Counted from the stretch's first letter, positions 16,501-26,619 are shown. The stretch is 64,000 bases of DNA from Saprospirales bacterium (GCA_016703765.1 JADJBL010000005.1:1-64000), one strand, 5' to 3'. The notes: generated from the letters alone by a model not told the origin. Numbers and translations are program-made.

Positions 16501-16536
16501 GATGGGATGTTTATGAAGGAATCTTTCCGGTTAAGG

Positions 16537-17121
16537 TCAGATCGCGTTGGCCTCCCAGATAATCGCGGAGTAAGAAGCGAATCTTGCCACCCGGAACAGG
16601 GAGTATAGCGCAAACTTTTTTGCGCTGAAATCGGCGGCGCCGACGAGCATACAAACCGCGGAATAGGGCACTGGGGTCAGGGCTGCCACGATCACCAGAA
16701 AGCCTCCGTATTCCTGAAAATAGGACTCGTACTTGCCCAGGAACTTTTCCCTCAAATAATTGTACCAACGGGTATTGCGGCTTTTCCTTCCCACGACGAA
16801 GGCCAGCCAACCCGCGCCGTAGGTGATGAGGGTCAGCCAGAAAATGATGTGGATATAGGTAAGGGTATCGCCCTGATTCAGAGCCCAGATCATGAAAATC
16901 TCCGGCGTAATGAGGCCGAAAAAGACTTCCGAAAGGGTGTAGATCAGGTACACCAGGGGAGGGTGCCCGTAAATGGGCTCCAGCCAGGTGATGTAATCCG
17001 GATTTATGTTTTTCTTGAAAAAAATAAACACGGCGATGAGAAGAGCCAAGAACCCGAATCCCCGCAAGAAGTTTATCCAAAAAAATCTACGCCTGCTTTT
17101 CACCTTGTCGGGTTCAGCCAT
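16537..17121 (-). CDS. VTT/DedA-like membrane protein
   Basis: A 194-residue inner-membrane protein. After one N-terminal helix the region 50-190 follows the VTT (SNARE-associated, YqaA/DedA) plan: a re-entrant hairpin around FFGLITPEIFMIWALNQGD, helices LITYGAGWLAFVVGR and GGFLVIVAALTPVPYSAVCMLVGAADF, then a basic R-rich helix FRVARFASYSAIIW. DedA/VTT proteins are linked to lipid scrambling or undecaprenyl-phosphate recycling; that role is inference here. A TTG-N19-TTAATTTG promoter lies at 17149-17178. Confidence 0.78.
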   Translation of the reverse strand: MAEPDKVKSRRRFFWINFLRGFGFLALLIAVFIFFKKNINPDYITWLEPIYGHPPLVYLIYTLSEVFFGLITPEIFMIWALNQGDTLTYIHIIFWLTLITYGAGWLAFVVGRKSRNTRWYNYLREKFLGKYESYFQEYGGFLVIVAALTPVPYSAVCMLVGAADFSAKKFALYSLFRVARFASYSAIIWEANAI

Positions 17122-17148
17122 GTAAGGGGTGGTTTAAAAGTGCCTTCC

Positions 17149-17178
17149 CAAATTAAGCGAAGGATTGGGGTTTAACAA
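17149..17178 (-). promoter_or_regulatory. Putative promoter of the VTT gene
   Basis: On the reverse strand TTG (17176-17178) and TTAATTTG (17149-17156) are 19 nt apart; the -7 box matches TAnnTTTG at 7 of 8 positions. It may serve the whole VTT/membrane/AraC/DUF1761 run. Confidence 0.4.
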
Positions 17179-17192
17179 GGAAAGCGGAAAAT

Positions 17193-19868
17193 TTAAGCTT
17201 CCTCCTCGTCATCCCCTTCCGGTTCGACCCCTTCTTCGGCGGGGATCGACACAGCCCCTTTGAATGGGTCCTTGCTGAAAGTCAGGCCCTTGGCGTCGGT
17301 ATCAAGATAAACCGTATCCCCTGCGCCGAAGGTCCCGGCCAGCATGAGCCGGGAAAGGACGTTGACCACCTCCTTGTCGAGGGCCCGCTTCATGGGCCGG
17401 GCGCCAAACTGGGGGTCGAAGCCCAGATCGGCCAACAGGTCGAGGGCCTTGTCGCTGGCCTGGATGGTCATACCCTGGCGATCCAACATCTTCTGCACCC
17501 GCTTGAGCTGCAATTGCAGGATCCTGCGGATCTCCTGCTTGGTTAGCGGCAGGAACATGATCTTTTCGTCGATCCGGTTGAGAAATTCGGGCCGGAGGTT
17601 TTCCTTCAGCATATTGAACACCTCCATCTTGGTGGTCTCGATGATCTCGGTGCGGTGCTTGTCGCCCACCGCGTCGAGGTCCTCGAAGTTTTCCAGGATG
17701 ATCTGGGCGCCCATGTTGGAGGTCATGATGATAATGGTATTGCGGAAATTGGCCACCCGGCCTTTGTTGTCGGTGAGGCGTCCGTCGTCGAGCACCTGCA
17801 GGAGGATGTTGAACACATCGGGGTGCGCCTTTTCGATCTCGTCGAGCAGTACGATGGAGTATGGCTTGCGCCGCACGGCCTCGGTGAGTTGTCCGCCTTC
17901 GTCGTAGCCTACGTAGCCCGGAGGGGCGCCGATGAGCCGCGACACCGTATGCCGCTCCTGAAACTCGCTCATGTCGATGCGCGTGATGGCGTGGTCGTCG
18001 TCGAACAGCACTTCGGCGAGGGCTTTGGCCAATTCGGTCTTTCCCACCCCGGTGGGGCCGAGGAAGATGAAAGAGCCGATGGGCTTGTTTTCGTCCTGAA
18101 GTCCTGCGCGGCTTCTGCGCACGGCGTCGGACACAGCCACCACCGCCTCCATCTGGCCGATGACGCGCTGGCCCAGTTCGTCCTCCATTTTGAGGAGCTT
18201 TTCGCGCTCGCTCTGCACCATTTTGGAAACGGGTATGCCGGTCGAGCGCGACACCACTTCGGCGATATCGTTGGAGGTCACCTTGTCGTCGGTGTAGCGC
18301 TGCTCTTCGGGCACTTTGGCCAGTTTTTCCTCGGCGGCCTTGAGCATGGCCTGTTGTTCCTGAAGCTGGCCGTAGCGGATCTTGGCCACGGTTTCGTAGT
18401 CGCTGTTCCGCTCTGCGCGCTGGGCTTCGATCTCCAGTTCTTCGATCTTTTTGCGGATCGACTGGATGGTATCGACGATCTCTTTTTCGTTTTTCCAGGC
18501 CGCCCGGATGGAGTCGGCTTTTTCCTTTGCGTTGGCGATCTGTCCGTTTAGGATCTTCAGTTTTTTGGGATCGCCTTCCCGCTTGATGGCCTCCCGTTCG
18601 ATTTCCAACTGGCGCACGCGGCGGTCCATTTCGTCCACTTCGTCGGGCACCGAATCGAGCTCGAGACGCAGGCGGGCGCAGGCCTCGTCCACGAGGTCGA
18701 TGGCCTTGTCGGGCAGGTAGCGGTCGGAAATATATCTGTGGGAAAGCTCGGCTGCGGAGATGATCGCCTCGTCGAGGATCTCGATCTTATGGTACACCTC
18801 GTAGCGCTCCTGCAGTCCGCGGAGGATGGAAATGGTGTCTTCCACGCTGGGCTCTTCGATCAGGACGGTTTGAAAGCGGCGCACGAGGGCCTTGTCTTTT
18901 TCGAAATATTTTTGGTATTCGTCGAGGGTGGTGGCGCCGATGGTGCGCAGTTCGCCTCGTGCCAGAGCGGGTTTGAGGATATTGGCCGCGTCGATGGCGC
19001 CCTGTCCGCCACCTGCTCCGATAAGGGTATGGATCTCGTCGATAAAGAGGATAATCTCCCCGTTGGAGTCGGTCACCTCCTTGATGACGGCTTTGAGGCG
19101 CTCTTCGAATTCGCCCTTGTATTTGGCGCCGGCGATGAGGCCGGCGATATCGAGGGTATAAATGCGTTTGGTCTTGAGGTTCTCCGGCACGTCGCCTTTT
19201 ACGATGCGCCAGGCGATGCCTTCCACGATGGCGGTTTTACCGACGCCGGCTTCGCCGATGAGGATGGGGTTGTTCTTTTTGCGGCGGGAGAGGATATGGA
19301 GCACCCTGCGGATCTCTTCGTCGCGGCCCACGATGGGGTCGAGTTTGCCCGATTCGGCCCTTTCGTTGAGGTTGATGCCGAATTTAGCCAGGGCGTGATA
19401 GCTCTCATCGGAGCTTGCGGAGGTCACTTTCTGGCCTTTGCGCAGCTCCTTGATGGCCGCCTTCAGCGAATCGGTCGAGGCGCCCTGGCTCTTGAGGATC
19501 TTGGCGCCTTTGTCGATGCCCATGAGGATACCGACCATGATGAGCTCGATGGAGATATACTCGTCGCCGAACTCCGCCAACACCTTTTTTGCCCGGTTCA
19601 GGGCCTGGTTGGCGTCGTTGGTGAGGTATTGCTTTTCCGCGCCGTCCACCTTGGGGTACCCCTGGATGGCGTCGTCGAGTTCGCGACGCAGGGCGGGGAG
19701 GTTGATCCCCATTTTCTGAAGCAGAAAAGTGGCGGTATGTTCGTCCACCTCGAGGATGCCCCGGATGAGGTGGGTGGTGTCGACCGCCTGCTGTTCGAGG
19801 CCGGCGGCGATTTGCTGGGCCCGGAGGATGGCGTCCTGGGCCTTTATCGTGAAGTTGTCGTAGGTCAT
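17193..19868 (-). CDS. clpB: ATP-dependent disaggregase ClpB
   Basis: At 891 residues this is full-length ClpB, the hexameric Hsp100 that extracts polypeptides from aggregates together with DnaK. The order is: N-domain (two Clp repeats, 1-150); AAA1 with Walker A GEAGVGKT and Walker [17 protein letters not shown]; a coiled-coil middle domain (about 415-535, Arg/Glu-rich); AAA2 with Walker A GPTGVGKT, Walker [16 protein letters not shown] and the pore loop GYVGYDEGG; and a C-terminal D2-small domain. The coiled middle domain separates ClpB from ClpA and ClpC. The acidic tail EGDDEEEA is a lineage addition. Divergent from the trehalose synthase gene. Confidence 0.97.
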   Translation of the reverse strand: MTYDNFTIKAQDAILRAQQIAAGLEQQAVDTTHLIRGILEVDEHTATFLLQKMGINLPALRRELDDAIQGYPKVDGAEKQYLTNDANQALNRAKKVLAEFGDEYISIELIMVGILMGIDKGAKILKSQGASTDSLKAAIKELRKGQKVTSASSDESYHALAKFGINLNERAESGKLDPIVGRDEEIRRVLHILSRRKKNNPILIGEAGVGKTAIVEGIAWRIVKGDVPENLKTKRIYTLDIAGLIAGAKYKGEFEERLKAVIKEVTDSNGEIILFIDEIHTLIGAGGGQGAIDAANILKPALARGELRTIGATTLDEYQKYFEKDKALVRRFQTVLIEEPSVEDTISILRGLQERYEVYHKIEILDEAIISAAELSHRYISDRYLPDKAIDLVDEACARLRLELDSVPDEVDEMDRRVRQLEIEREAIKREGDPKKLKILNGQIANAKEKADSIRAAWKNEKEIVDTIQSIRKKIEELEIEAQRAERNSDYETVAKIRYGQLQEQQAMLKAAEEKLAKVPEEQRYTDDKVTSNDIAEVVSRSTGIPVSKMVQSEREKLLKMEDELGQRVIGQMEAVVAVSDAVRRSRAGLQDENKPIGSFIFLGPTGVGKTELAKALAEVLFDDDHAITRIDMSEFQERHTVSRLIGAPPGYVGYDEGGQLTEAVRRKPYSIVLLDEIEKAHPDVFNILLQVLDDGRLTDNKGRVANFRNTIIIMTSNMGAQIILENFEDLDAVGDKHRTEIIETTKMEVFNMLKENLRPEFLNRIDEKIMFLPLTKQEIRRILQLQLKRVQKMLDRQGMTIQASDKALDLLADLGFDPQFGARPMKRALDKEVVNVLSRLMLAGTFGAGDTVYLDTDAKGLTFSKDPFKGAVSIPAEEGVEPEGDDEEEA

Positions 19869-19973
19869 TTACGCTGAAATTTCGGTGAAAATACGGAATA
19901 CCTGTGTTTGCCGGGTAATCCCCCTGCAATTTCCCTAATTCTCCTTACTTTTCGGACACAAAAACCAACTCCT

Positions 19974-21617
19974 ATGCCTAGCTCTGCTTCCCAATGGTAT
20001 AAAGACGCCGTCATCTACGAATTGCCCATCAAATCCTTTTACGACTCGAACGGAGACGGGATCGGCGATTTCAAAGGCGCCATGCAAAAACTCGACTATC
20101 TCGAACGGCTGGGCGTCAATGCCTTGTGGGTGTTGCCGTTTTTCCCCTCCCCCCTTCGCGACGACGGGTACGACGTGGCGGATTATTATTCCGTCAACCC
20201 CATCTACGGAAACCTCGACGACTTCAAGGCCTTTGTCGCCGAGGCGCACCGCAGAAACATGCGGGTGATTATCGAATTGGTCATCAACCATACCTCCGAC
20301 CAGCACGCCTGGTTTCAGCGAGCCAAAAAAGCGCCCGAGGGTTCCTCCCACCGCAATTTTTACGTCTGGAGCCCTACCAACGACAAGTACCAGGGAGTGC
20401 GCATCATTTTCCAGGACTATGAGAGCTCAAACTGGAGCTGGGATCCCGAAGTGGGGCAATACTACTGGCATCGCTTTTTCCACCATCAACCCGACCTCAA
20501 CTTCGACAACCCCGAGGTGCAACAGGAGATCTTCGAAGTACTTGATTACTGGGCCCAATTCGGCGTCGACGGATTCCGGCTTGATGCCATCCCCTACCTG
20601 TTCGAAAGGGAAGGCACTTCCTGCGAAAACGTACCGGAAACGCACGAATTCCTCAAAAAGGTAAGAAAGCACGTCGATGAGAAATACAAGGGCGAGGTCC
20701 TCTTTCTTGCCGAGGCCAATATGTGGCCGGAGGACGCCGCCGCCTATTTCGGCAACGACGACGAATGCCACATGAATTTTCATTTCCCCCTCATGCCGCG
20801 CCTCTACATGGCCCTGCGACGCCACAACCGGGATGATATCGTAAACATACTTGCCCGCACTCCGGAGATTCCCGAAAACTGCCAGTGGGCCACTTTCCTT
20901 CGAAACCACGATGAGCTGACCCTCGAAATGGTAACGGATATAAACCGGCAATATATGTGGGAGGAATACTCCCCCGATCCGCGTGCCCGGATCAACCTGG
21001 GCATTCGCCGCCGCCTGGCCTGCCTGATGGAAGGCAGCAGGCGGAAAACAGAGCTCATGAATGTGCTCCTTTTCTCCATGCCGGGTACCCCCGTTTTATA
21101 CTATGGCGATGAGATCGGCATGGGCGACAATTACCACCTCGACGACCGAAACGGGGTGCGGACCCCCATGCAGTGGAACTCCGGCCTCAACGCCGGTTTT
21201 TCAACTGCCAACCCGCAGGAGATCTACCTTCCGGTGATCATCGACCCGGAGTTTCATTACGAGTCGGTCAATGTCGAGGTCAAGGAAAACAAACCTCGTT
21301 CCATCCTCAAATGGACCCAAAAGATCATTTCGCTCTACAAGCAGCACAAGGCCTTCGCCCGAGGCAGCATGGCCATGCTGGAACCTGCCAACCACAGTAT
21401 CCTGGCCTATATCCGCTCCTATCGGGACGAGCATATCCTCTCCGTCGTCAACCTCTCCGACAAGCCCGAAGTGGTCGAACTGGACCTCGCTTCCTATGCC
21501 GGATGGAGCACAACGGAACTGTTCGGAGGAAATGCTTTCCCGGGAATTGCGGATAAGGCCTATCTCCTCACGATCGGTGGGTTCGGGTATTTTTGGCTCA
21601 AGCTTACTCCTCCCTGA
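19974..21617 (+). CDS. treS: Trehalose synthase / GH13 enzyme (TreS-like)
   Basis: The start at 19974 (MPSSASQWYKDAVIYELPI) is preferred over an upstream in-frame ATG because family members begin just before WYKDAVIYE. The 547-residue chain carries the TreS-subfamily landmarks: FYDSNGDGIGDFKG, LPFFPSPLRDDGYDVADY, nucleophile Asp in GFRLDAIPYLFEREG, acid/base Glu in LAEANMWPE, and Asp in FLRNHDEL. TreS interconverts maltose and trehalose. The length is that of the synthase alone, without the fused maltokinase domain of some bacteria. A near-consensus -7 box, TACTTTTC, lies at 19946-19953. Its end overlaps the convergent carboxypeptidase gene by 14 bp. Confidence 0.85.
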   Translation: MPSSASQWYKDAVIYELPIKSFYDSNGDGIGDFKGAMQKLDYLERLGVNALWVLPFFPSPLRDDGYDVADYYSVNPIYGNLDDFKAFVAEAHRRNMRVIIELVINHTSDQHAWFQRAKKAPEGSSHRNFYVWSPTNDKYQGVRIIFQDYESSNWSWDPEVGQYYWHRFFHHQPDLNFDNPEVQQEIFEVLDYWAQFGVDGFRLDAIPYLFEREGTSCENVPETHEFLKKVRKHVDEKYKGEVLFLAEANMWPEDAAAYFGNDDECHMNFHFPLMPRLYMALRRHNRDDIVNILARTPEIPENCQWATFLRNHDELTLEMVTDINRQYMWEEYSPDPRARINLGIRRRLACLMEGSRRKTELMNVLLFSMPGTPVLYYGDEIGMGDNYHLDDRNGVRTPMQWNSGLNAGFSTANPQEIYLPVIIDPEFHYESVNVEVKENKPRSILKWTQKIISLYKQHKAFARGSMAMLEPANHSILAYIRSYRDEHILSVVNLSDKPEVVELDLASYAGWSTTELFGGNAFPGIADKAYLLTIGGFGYFWLKLTPP

Positions 21618-22008
21618 GCGGTTCGAGGGGAAGCTCGGCAGGCTCAGGTATCCTGAATACAGGATAGAGATTATGTGTCGGCTCGTGCCAGGGGGAGCGC
21701 TGGTACACAAAGTCCAACTGCTCTCTTGCCGAGGCGGCGAATTCGGGGTCGGCTTTTTTTCGCTCCTCCAGGGCCTCCTTCACTTGAGGGTTTGCCTGGA
21801 GGAATTCAGCGGCCAGGTCTTCAAACACGTAGTCGGAGAAATACTCCTTCTGATTCAGGCAGGAGTCGAAAAAATTCCAGCAAAAATAGGAATCCGGCGC
21901 CTGGGGCTCCAGAACGGATAGCAGGAAGCGCTTCCCGGGCTGGTTGGTATACGCCACGTAGTCCCCCTTTCGCAGCAGCCTGGTTTCGGTCTTTTTCTCC
22001 ACCTCCAC
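21604..22008 (-). CDS. C-terminal part of the frameshifted M14 carboxypeptidase
   Basis: This frame supplies the last 134 residues of the peptidase that starts at 23150. In this frame the sequence upstream to about 22075 reads GKDKDRGRGPYEGHYLHSQV and joins directly to EVEKKTETRLLRKGDYVAY, a C-terminal all-beta segment. A single missing base near 22072 (TACACGGCAAAG) explains the break. The tail PEPAELPLEPLREE overlaps the end of treS. Confidence 0.7.
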   Translation of the reverse strand: MEVEKKTETRLLRKGDYVAYTNQPGKRFLLSVLEPQAPDSYFCWNFFDSCLNQKEYFSDYVFEDLAAEFLQANPQVKEALEERKKADPEFAASAREQLDFVYQRSPWHEPTHNLYPVFRIPEPAELPLEPLREE

Positions 22009-23150
22009 CTGGGAGTGCAGGTAATGGCCTTCATAGGGTCCTCGCCCGCGGTCCTTATCTTTGCCGTGTAGCCTTTAAAGAGCAGGGAGTCGGTCCGGCT
22101 GAGGTCATAATCCCAGTCCAGGTCGAAGGAGGTTTGGAGGCGGGTATTGGCCCTGGCTTTTTCGACCATGCGGCCGAGTTTCGAGTGGTCGCGGTCGATG
22201 ATCCGGATCAGGGTTTCCATAAAAGCATAGGTGCTACGCACGCGGTCGGCGAAGGGTTTGAGCATGTGGGTCTCGGGCATGAACCCGATGCAGTCGTAAA
22301 GTGCCGCATAGCCGGTCGAGAAGCGCGGAGTGTCGCTGAAGCCGTAGATGCCCTTGTCGGGCGGTCCGTCCGTATTCACATAGGGGATCATCTCCCAGCC
22401 TTTTTTCTCCATTTTTTGGTAAAGCTCCGGGAGGAGGTCGTGTTCCAGATAATGGCCCAGGAGGGGTTCGAGTTTGTCCTTTTGGGTCGGCAGCAGGGTC
22501 ATGGTGTATGGATAGTCCGCCCCGTTGGAAGTATGGTTGTCGACGAAGAAATCGGGATACCAGTGGGTAAAAATATGGTTGAAGGTCTGGGCTTCGCGGG
22601 AGTCGCATTTGGCGAAATCGCGGTTGAGGTCGAGGTTGCGGGAGTTGCCCCGAAACCCATAAGCCTCCGGTCCGTTCTGGTTGACGCGGGTGGTGGAGTT
22701 GCGGTTCAGCCCCCCGCCGACGTTGTAAAAAGGAATAGCCACGACGACCACGTGCTCCAGCAGCTTTTTCTTGTCCGGGTCCTGCAGCAGGTCGCGATAC
22801 AGCATCATGGTGGCGTCCACCCCGTCGGGCTCGCCCGGGTGGATGGCGTTGTTGATGAGTAAAATGCGCTTCCCCTTTTTCCGGATCGATTCGGGGTCGA
22901 AATCCCCGTCGAGCGACAGGATGGCCACGTGCAGCGGCAGTCCGGCGTCGGTGCTGCCCCATTCTTCCACTTTGAGCTCCCGGTAGAGGCTTGCCAAAAG
23001 GCGGTAATAATCGATGGCCTCCCAATAGGTGGCGGAGGTATTTTCGTTTTTTTCAAAAGGCGTAGTCAGGGGCATAGCTTGTTGGGCGTGGAGGGTTTGA
23101 AGAAAGGAAAATAGCAGGAGTGGCAGGAGTGGGGTGGGTATTCGGGGCAT
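21855..23150 (-). CDS. M14-family zinc carboxypeptidase, frameshifted
   Basis: An N-terminal signal (LLPLLLFSFLQTLHAQ) marks an exported protein. Zinc ligands of the M14 fold are visible: NNAIHPGEPDGVD (HPGE, His and Glu ligands) and the third His in FFVDNHTSNGADYPY. NRDFAKCDSREAQ lies between them as the substrate-binding Arg region. The meaningful frame ends near residue 360 (KGYT). The rest of this ORF (CTPRWRWRKRPKPG onward) is out of frame and should be replaced by 21604-22008. The repaired protein would be about 515 residues. It probably trims C-terminal residues from extracellular peptides. Confidence 0.8.
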   Translation of the reverse strand: MPRIPTPLLPLLLFSFLQTLHAQQAMPLTTPFEKNENTSATYWEAIDYYRLLASLYRELKVEEWGSTDAGLPLHVAILSLDGDFDPESIRKKGKRILLINNAIHPGEPDGVDATMMLYRDLLQDPDKKKLLEHVVVVAIPFYNVGGGLNRNSTTRVNQNGPEAYGFRGNSRNLDLNRDFAKCDSREAQTFNHIFTHWYPDFFVDNHTSNGADYPYTMTLLPTQKDKLEPLLGHYLEHDLLPELYQKMEKKGWEMIPYVNTDGPPDKGIYGFSDTPRFSTGYAALYDCIGFMPETHMLKPFADRVRSTYAFMETLIRIIDRDHSKLGRMVEKARANTRLQTSFDLDWDYDLSRTDSLLFKGYTAKIRTAGEDPMKAITCTPRWRWRKRPKPGCCERGTTWRIPTSPGSASCYPFWSPRRRIPIFAGIFSTPA

Positions 23151-23187
23151 GGTCGTACATCTTACATCTTAATGGGAGAAGAAAACC

Positions 23188-23224
23188 CTTAGTGACCGGG
23201 TGACTGAGTCACCCGGTCACTAAG
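23188..23224. repeat. Perfect palindrome 1 (18-bp arms, 1-nt centre)
   Basis: CTTAGTGACCGGGTGACT and its exact complement flank a single G at 23206. It shares the core GGGTGACTNAGTCACCC with two more palindromes downstream. All lie in the 349-bp divergent intergenic region 23151-23499. Confidence 0.9.
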
Positions 23225-23265
23225 AAAGTTATAAGTAATTGGTTATCATAAAATTAAAAATTCCG

Positions 23266-23298
23266 CCCTCACCGGGTGACTTAGTCACCCGGTGAGGG
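23266..23298. repeat. Perfect palindrome 2 (16-bp arms, 1-nt centre)
   Basis: CCCTCACCGGGTGACT and its exact complement flank a single T at 23282. The outer arm differs from copies 1 and 3 at matched positions on both sides, so pairing is conserved while sequence is not. Confidence 0.9.
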
Positions 23299-23367
23299 AT
23301 AGTTTGTCTTATTCGCGCCAATTTACCAATGTTTATTGGGTTTTTCACCGAAAAACGGACCGAAACG

Positions 23368-23398
23368 AGTGACCGGGTGACTCAGTCACCCGGTCACT
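23368..23398. repeat. Perfect palindrome 3 (15-bp arms, 1-nt centre)
   Basis: AGTGACCGGGTGACT and its exact complement flank a single C at 23383. The outer arms equal those of copy 1. Centre-to-centre distances are 76 and 101 bp. Confidence 0.9.
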
Positions 23399-23499
23399 AA
23401 AAGACTTAAGATAAGTTTAACAGCATTTTCTCTCCCCTTGTCTAGGTAATTGCCTGTCTTTCTTTGTTGTATAGGTGTATTTCCATAAAACCAATTGCC

Positions 23500-26400
23500 A
23501 TGACATTTCCAAAAATCCTGATTGCAGCCCTGGTATTCCTTTTTTCCTGGAATGCCGCTTCCGCCCAATACTTCGGGAGGAACAAACCCCGCTACGAAAA
23601 ATTTGATTTCCGCGTGTATGAATCACCCACCTTCGAAGTGTATCACTACCTGGAAGGGGAGGAAACCGTGAAGGAATTTACCACCTGGGCCGAACAATGG
23701 TACCTCATGCACCAGGGCGTTTTTGCCGATACGTTTATGACCAGAAACCCCATCATCCTGTACTCCGACCACGCCGATTTTCAACAAACCAACACCATCA
23801 GCGGCTCGATCGGGGTAGGGACAGGAGGCGTCACCGAGGCCTTCAAAAACCGGGTCGTCTTGCCGCTGACCCTCTCCAAACAACAAACCCACCACGTGCT
23901 GGGCCACGAACTGGTGCACGCCTTCCAATACAACCTCATTCTGAACGGCGACTCCACCAGCCTGGAGAGCCTGGGCAACCTGCCGCTCTGGATGGTAGAG
24001 GGCCTGGCTGAATATATGTCCATCGGCCGGAATGACGCACATACTTCGATGTGGATGCGCGATGCGGTGCTGAACGACGATGTCCCGACCCTCAAGGATC
24101 TGGACAAAATGGACCTGTACTTCCCCTACCGCTGGGGGCAGGTGTTCTGGGCCTTCGTCACCGGTTTGTACGGCGATGAGGTCATCGAACCCCTGTTCAT
24201 GACGACGGCTCAATACGGATTCGAAGAGGCCTGCCAGAGATTGTTTCAGATCAAAAGCAAGGAACTATCCGAACTTTGGGTCTCCTCCCTGAAAAAACAC
24301 TACGGCGACCAGATCGGCGAACGCAGAGAAGATCCCCCGGGCCGGAGCCTGATCTCGAAAGAGAATGCCGGCCGGCTCAACATCGCGCCGGTGCTGAGCC
24401 CGGACGGGAAATACGTCATTTTCCTCTCGGAGAAAAATCTATTCACCACCGACCTGTTCCTGGCCAACGCCGCCAATGGGGATATTATCCGCCAGGTGGC
24501 CAGCACGGCCCGCGACGGACATATCGACGAGTACGACTATATCGAGTCGGCGGGCGCATGGTCGCCCGACAGCAAGCAATTTGCGTTTACCGGGGTTAGC
24601 AAAGGCGACAATATCCTCATCATCAAGGACGCCTTTACGGGTAAAACCGTCGACGAATTTTTCCTCGAAGGGGCGCCCGCTTTCCAAAACCCGGCCTGGT
24701 CGCCCGACGGCAAAACCCTCGTGGTATCCGGCCTGGTGAACGGCCAGACCGACCTGTATCAGGTCAATCTTCGCAATAAAAAAGTACAGCGCCTCACCAA
24801 CGACGACTACGCAGAAATGATCCCTGCCTGGTCGGACGACGGCAGCCTCATCGCCTATGCCACTGACCGCCTGAGCCGTCAACGGGGCCGCACGGACGGC
24901 AAATGGACCTTCAACCTGGCCGTGTTGAATGTCGCAGAAGGCGTCTCCAGGGATATCGACATTTTCCCCGGCGCCGACAACCTCAACCCGATCTTCGACG
25001 TGGACGGCAACCTGATCTTCTTATCCAACCGCGACGGCTTCCGGAACATATACCGGTATGAATTTCAAAGCGGGAAAGTTTTCCAGCTTAGCGACATGCT
25101 GACCGGCGCCAGCGGGATCACGCCCTATGCTCCGGCCATCACTGCCAGCCGCTCGGAAAAGCGCAACCGCTTCCTGTACACCCACTATTACGGAGGCGAC
25201 TACCGCATCTACAGCGCCAAACCGGAAGATTTTCTGGACCTGGAAGTCGATCCCCAGGCCGTCGACCAGACTGCCGCACAATTGCCTTATTTCAATCGAA
25301 AGGCCACCCGGATCGTCGACGCCCAGCTCGATTTGCTGGATACCCTGTCGAGCGTCGATTCGCTGACTTTTACCGAAGATAAATACCGGCCCAAGTTCCG
25401 CCTCGACTTCGCCAGCGGTGGCGCGGGCTTTGGAGTAGGGTCTTCCTTCGGACCCATGTCCGGCGCCGCGGGGGCTGTCAACCTGTATTTCAGCGATATC
25501 CTCGGCGACCACCAGGTGTTCACCAGCCTGAGCCTCAACGGGCAACTGATCGACGTGGCGGGCTCGGTGGCCTATCTCAACCAGAAAAACCGCATCGGGT
25601 GGGGCCTGAGCTATTCCCACTTCCCCTACTATTACGGCACGGGCGACCTATACCAGGGTATCGATACTTTGGTGGACAACGGGTTCAAAATCCCGGTCTT
25701 CCATTTCCAGCGGGCCGAATTGCGCAATTTTGAGGACCAGGTCGGGGCCTTTGCCCAATTCCCGTTTTCCACCGTGCTGCGTTTGGAGGGGGGCGCCAAT
25801 TATTCTTTCTACTACAGCAGATTGCACCAGATCCACTCCTTTGTCGATGCCTTCGGGCAGCTGCTGTTGCAGGAACGGGAGAAAATCGACCTCGCCACCA
25901 CCAACCTGCCCATCCTGAAAGGACAGATCGCATCTGCCTACACAGCGCTGGTGGGCGACAACTCCTTTTTCGGGGTGGCTTCTCCCCTGAAAGGCTACCG
26001 CTACCGGTTGGCCGTCGGGAAATATTACAACGGCTTCGGCAGCCGGGAATTCATCGGCGATATCAACCTGTGGTCTTTCACGGCCGACTATCGCCGCTAC
26101 TTCCACGTGCGGCCTGTGACCTTTGCCCTGCGCGCCACCCACCAGGGCTACTACGGCGAAAACGCCGAGGATTTCGTGCAGCAATATTTGGGCTATCCCT
26201 GGAACGTGAGGGGGTATTTCTCCAATGCCAGCATGGAAATCCTTCAGGAGAACAAAAAGGATTTCGATATCCTGCTTGGCTCCAAGATGTTGCTGGCCGG
26301 CGCGGAGATCCGGCTGCCTTTTACGGGACCTGAGCGCGTCTCCCTGATCCGTTCGCGGCTGTTTTTCTCGGAGTTTACGCTTTTTATGGATGGCGGATTT

Positions 26401-26598
26401 GCCTGGGATTTCGATTCCGAGATCCGGAATCCGGAGACCAAAGAATGGTTTTCGGAATCCGCTTCGCCCTTGTTTAGCGCGGGGGCTTCGCTACGGATCA
26501 ACCTCTTCGGGGCGCTCATTCTGGAGCCTTATTACGCCATTCCGCTGCTGAAAAAGACGCGGGGAGTTTTCGGTTTGAATTTTACTCCGGGTTGGTAA
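23500..26598 (+). CDS. Secreted gluzincin with TolB-like propeller and C-terminal barrel
   Basis: The start at 23500 gives signal peptide MTFPKILIAALVFLFSWNAA; the upstream in-frame ATG (23464) would not. Residues 25-260 are a peptidase-MA-like metalloprotease domain with zinc motif HELVH (136-140) and downstream Glu in WMVEGLAEYMS. Residues about 300-560 carry WD40-like/TolB propeller repeats (LSPDGKYVIFLSEKN, WSPDSKQFAFTG, WSPDGKTLVVSG, WSDDGSLIAYATD). The final 400 residues look like a D15-type beta-barrel ending LNFTPGW. Together this suggests an outer-membrane-anchored protease. Related proteins are usually annotated only as TolB-like; the substrate is unknown. Confidence 0.82.
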   Translation: MTFPKILIAALVFLFSWNAASAQYFGRNKPRYEKFDFRVYESPTFEVYHYLEGEETVKEFTTWAEQWYLMHQGVFADTFMTRNPIILYSDHADFQQTNTISGSIGVGTGGVTEAFKNRVVLPLTLSKQQTHHVLGHELVHAFQYNLILNGDSTSLESLGNLPLWMVEGLAEYMSIGRNDAHTSMWMRDAVLNDDVPTLKDLDKMDLYFPYRWGQVFWAFVTGLYGDEVIEPLFMTTAQYGFEEACQRLFQIKSKELSELWVSSLKKHYGDQIGERREDPPGRSLISKENAGRLNIAPVLSPDGKYVIFLSEKNLFTTDLFLANAANGDIIRQVASTARDGHIDEYDYIESAGAWSPDSKQFAFTGVSKGDNILIIKDAFTGKTVDEFFLEGAPAFQNPAWSPDGKTLVVSGLVNGQTDLYQVNLRNKKVQRLTNDDYAEMIPAWSDDGSLIAYATDRLSRQRGRTDGKWTFNLAVLNVAEGVSRDIDIFPGADNLNPIFDVDGNLIFLSNRDGFRNIYRYEFQSGKVFQLSDMLTGASGITPYAPAITASRSEKRNRFLYTHYYGGDYRIYSAKPEDFLDLEVDPQAVDQTAAQLPYFNRKATRIVDAQLDLLDTLSSVDSLTFTEDKYRPKFRLDFASGGAGFGVGSSFGPMSGAAGAVNLYFSDILGDHQVFTSLSLNGQLIDVAGSVAYLNQKNRIGWGLSYSHFPYYYGTGDLYQGIDTLVDNGFKIPVFHFQRAELRNFEDQVGAFAQFPFSTVLRLEGGANYSFYYSRLHQIHSFVDAFGQLLLQEREKIDLATTNLPILKGQIASAYTALVGDNSFFGVASPLKGYRYRLAVGKYYNGFGSREFIGDINLWSFTADYRRYFHVRPVTFALRATHQGYYGENAEDFVQQYLGYPWNVRGYFSNASMEILQENKKDFDILLGSKMLLAGAEIRLPFTGPERVSLIRSRLFFSEFTLFMDGGFAWDFDSEIRNPETKEWFSESASPLFSAGASLRINLFGALILEPYYAIPLLKKTRGVFGLNFTPGW

Positions 26599-26619
26599 AG
26601 AAAAATTTTTTGCCGGGGT

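Noticed and set aside
17655..19877. Long plus-strand open frames (298 and 379 codons) opposite clpB
   Set aside because: They are antisense shadows of a GC-rich, highly conserved gene; their translations have no family-like motifs.
23188..23398. CRISPR array
   Set aside because: Only three copies, each a perfect palindrome with variable arms and unequal spacing (76 and 101 bp), and no cas genes nearby.
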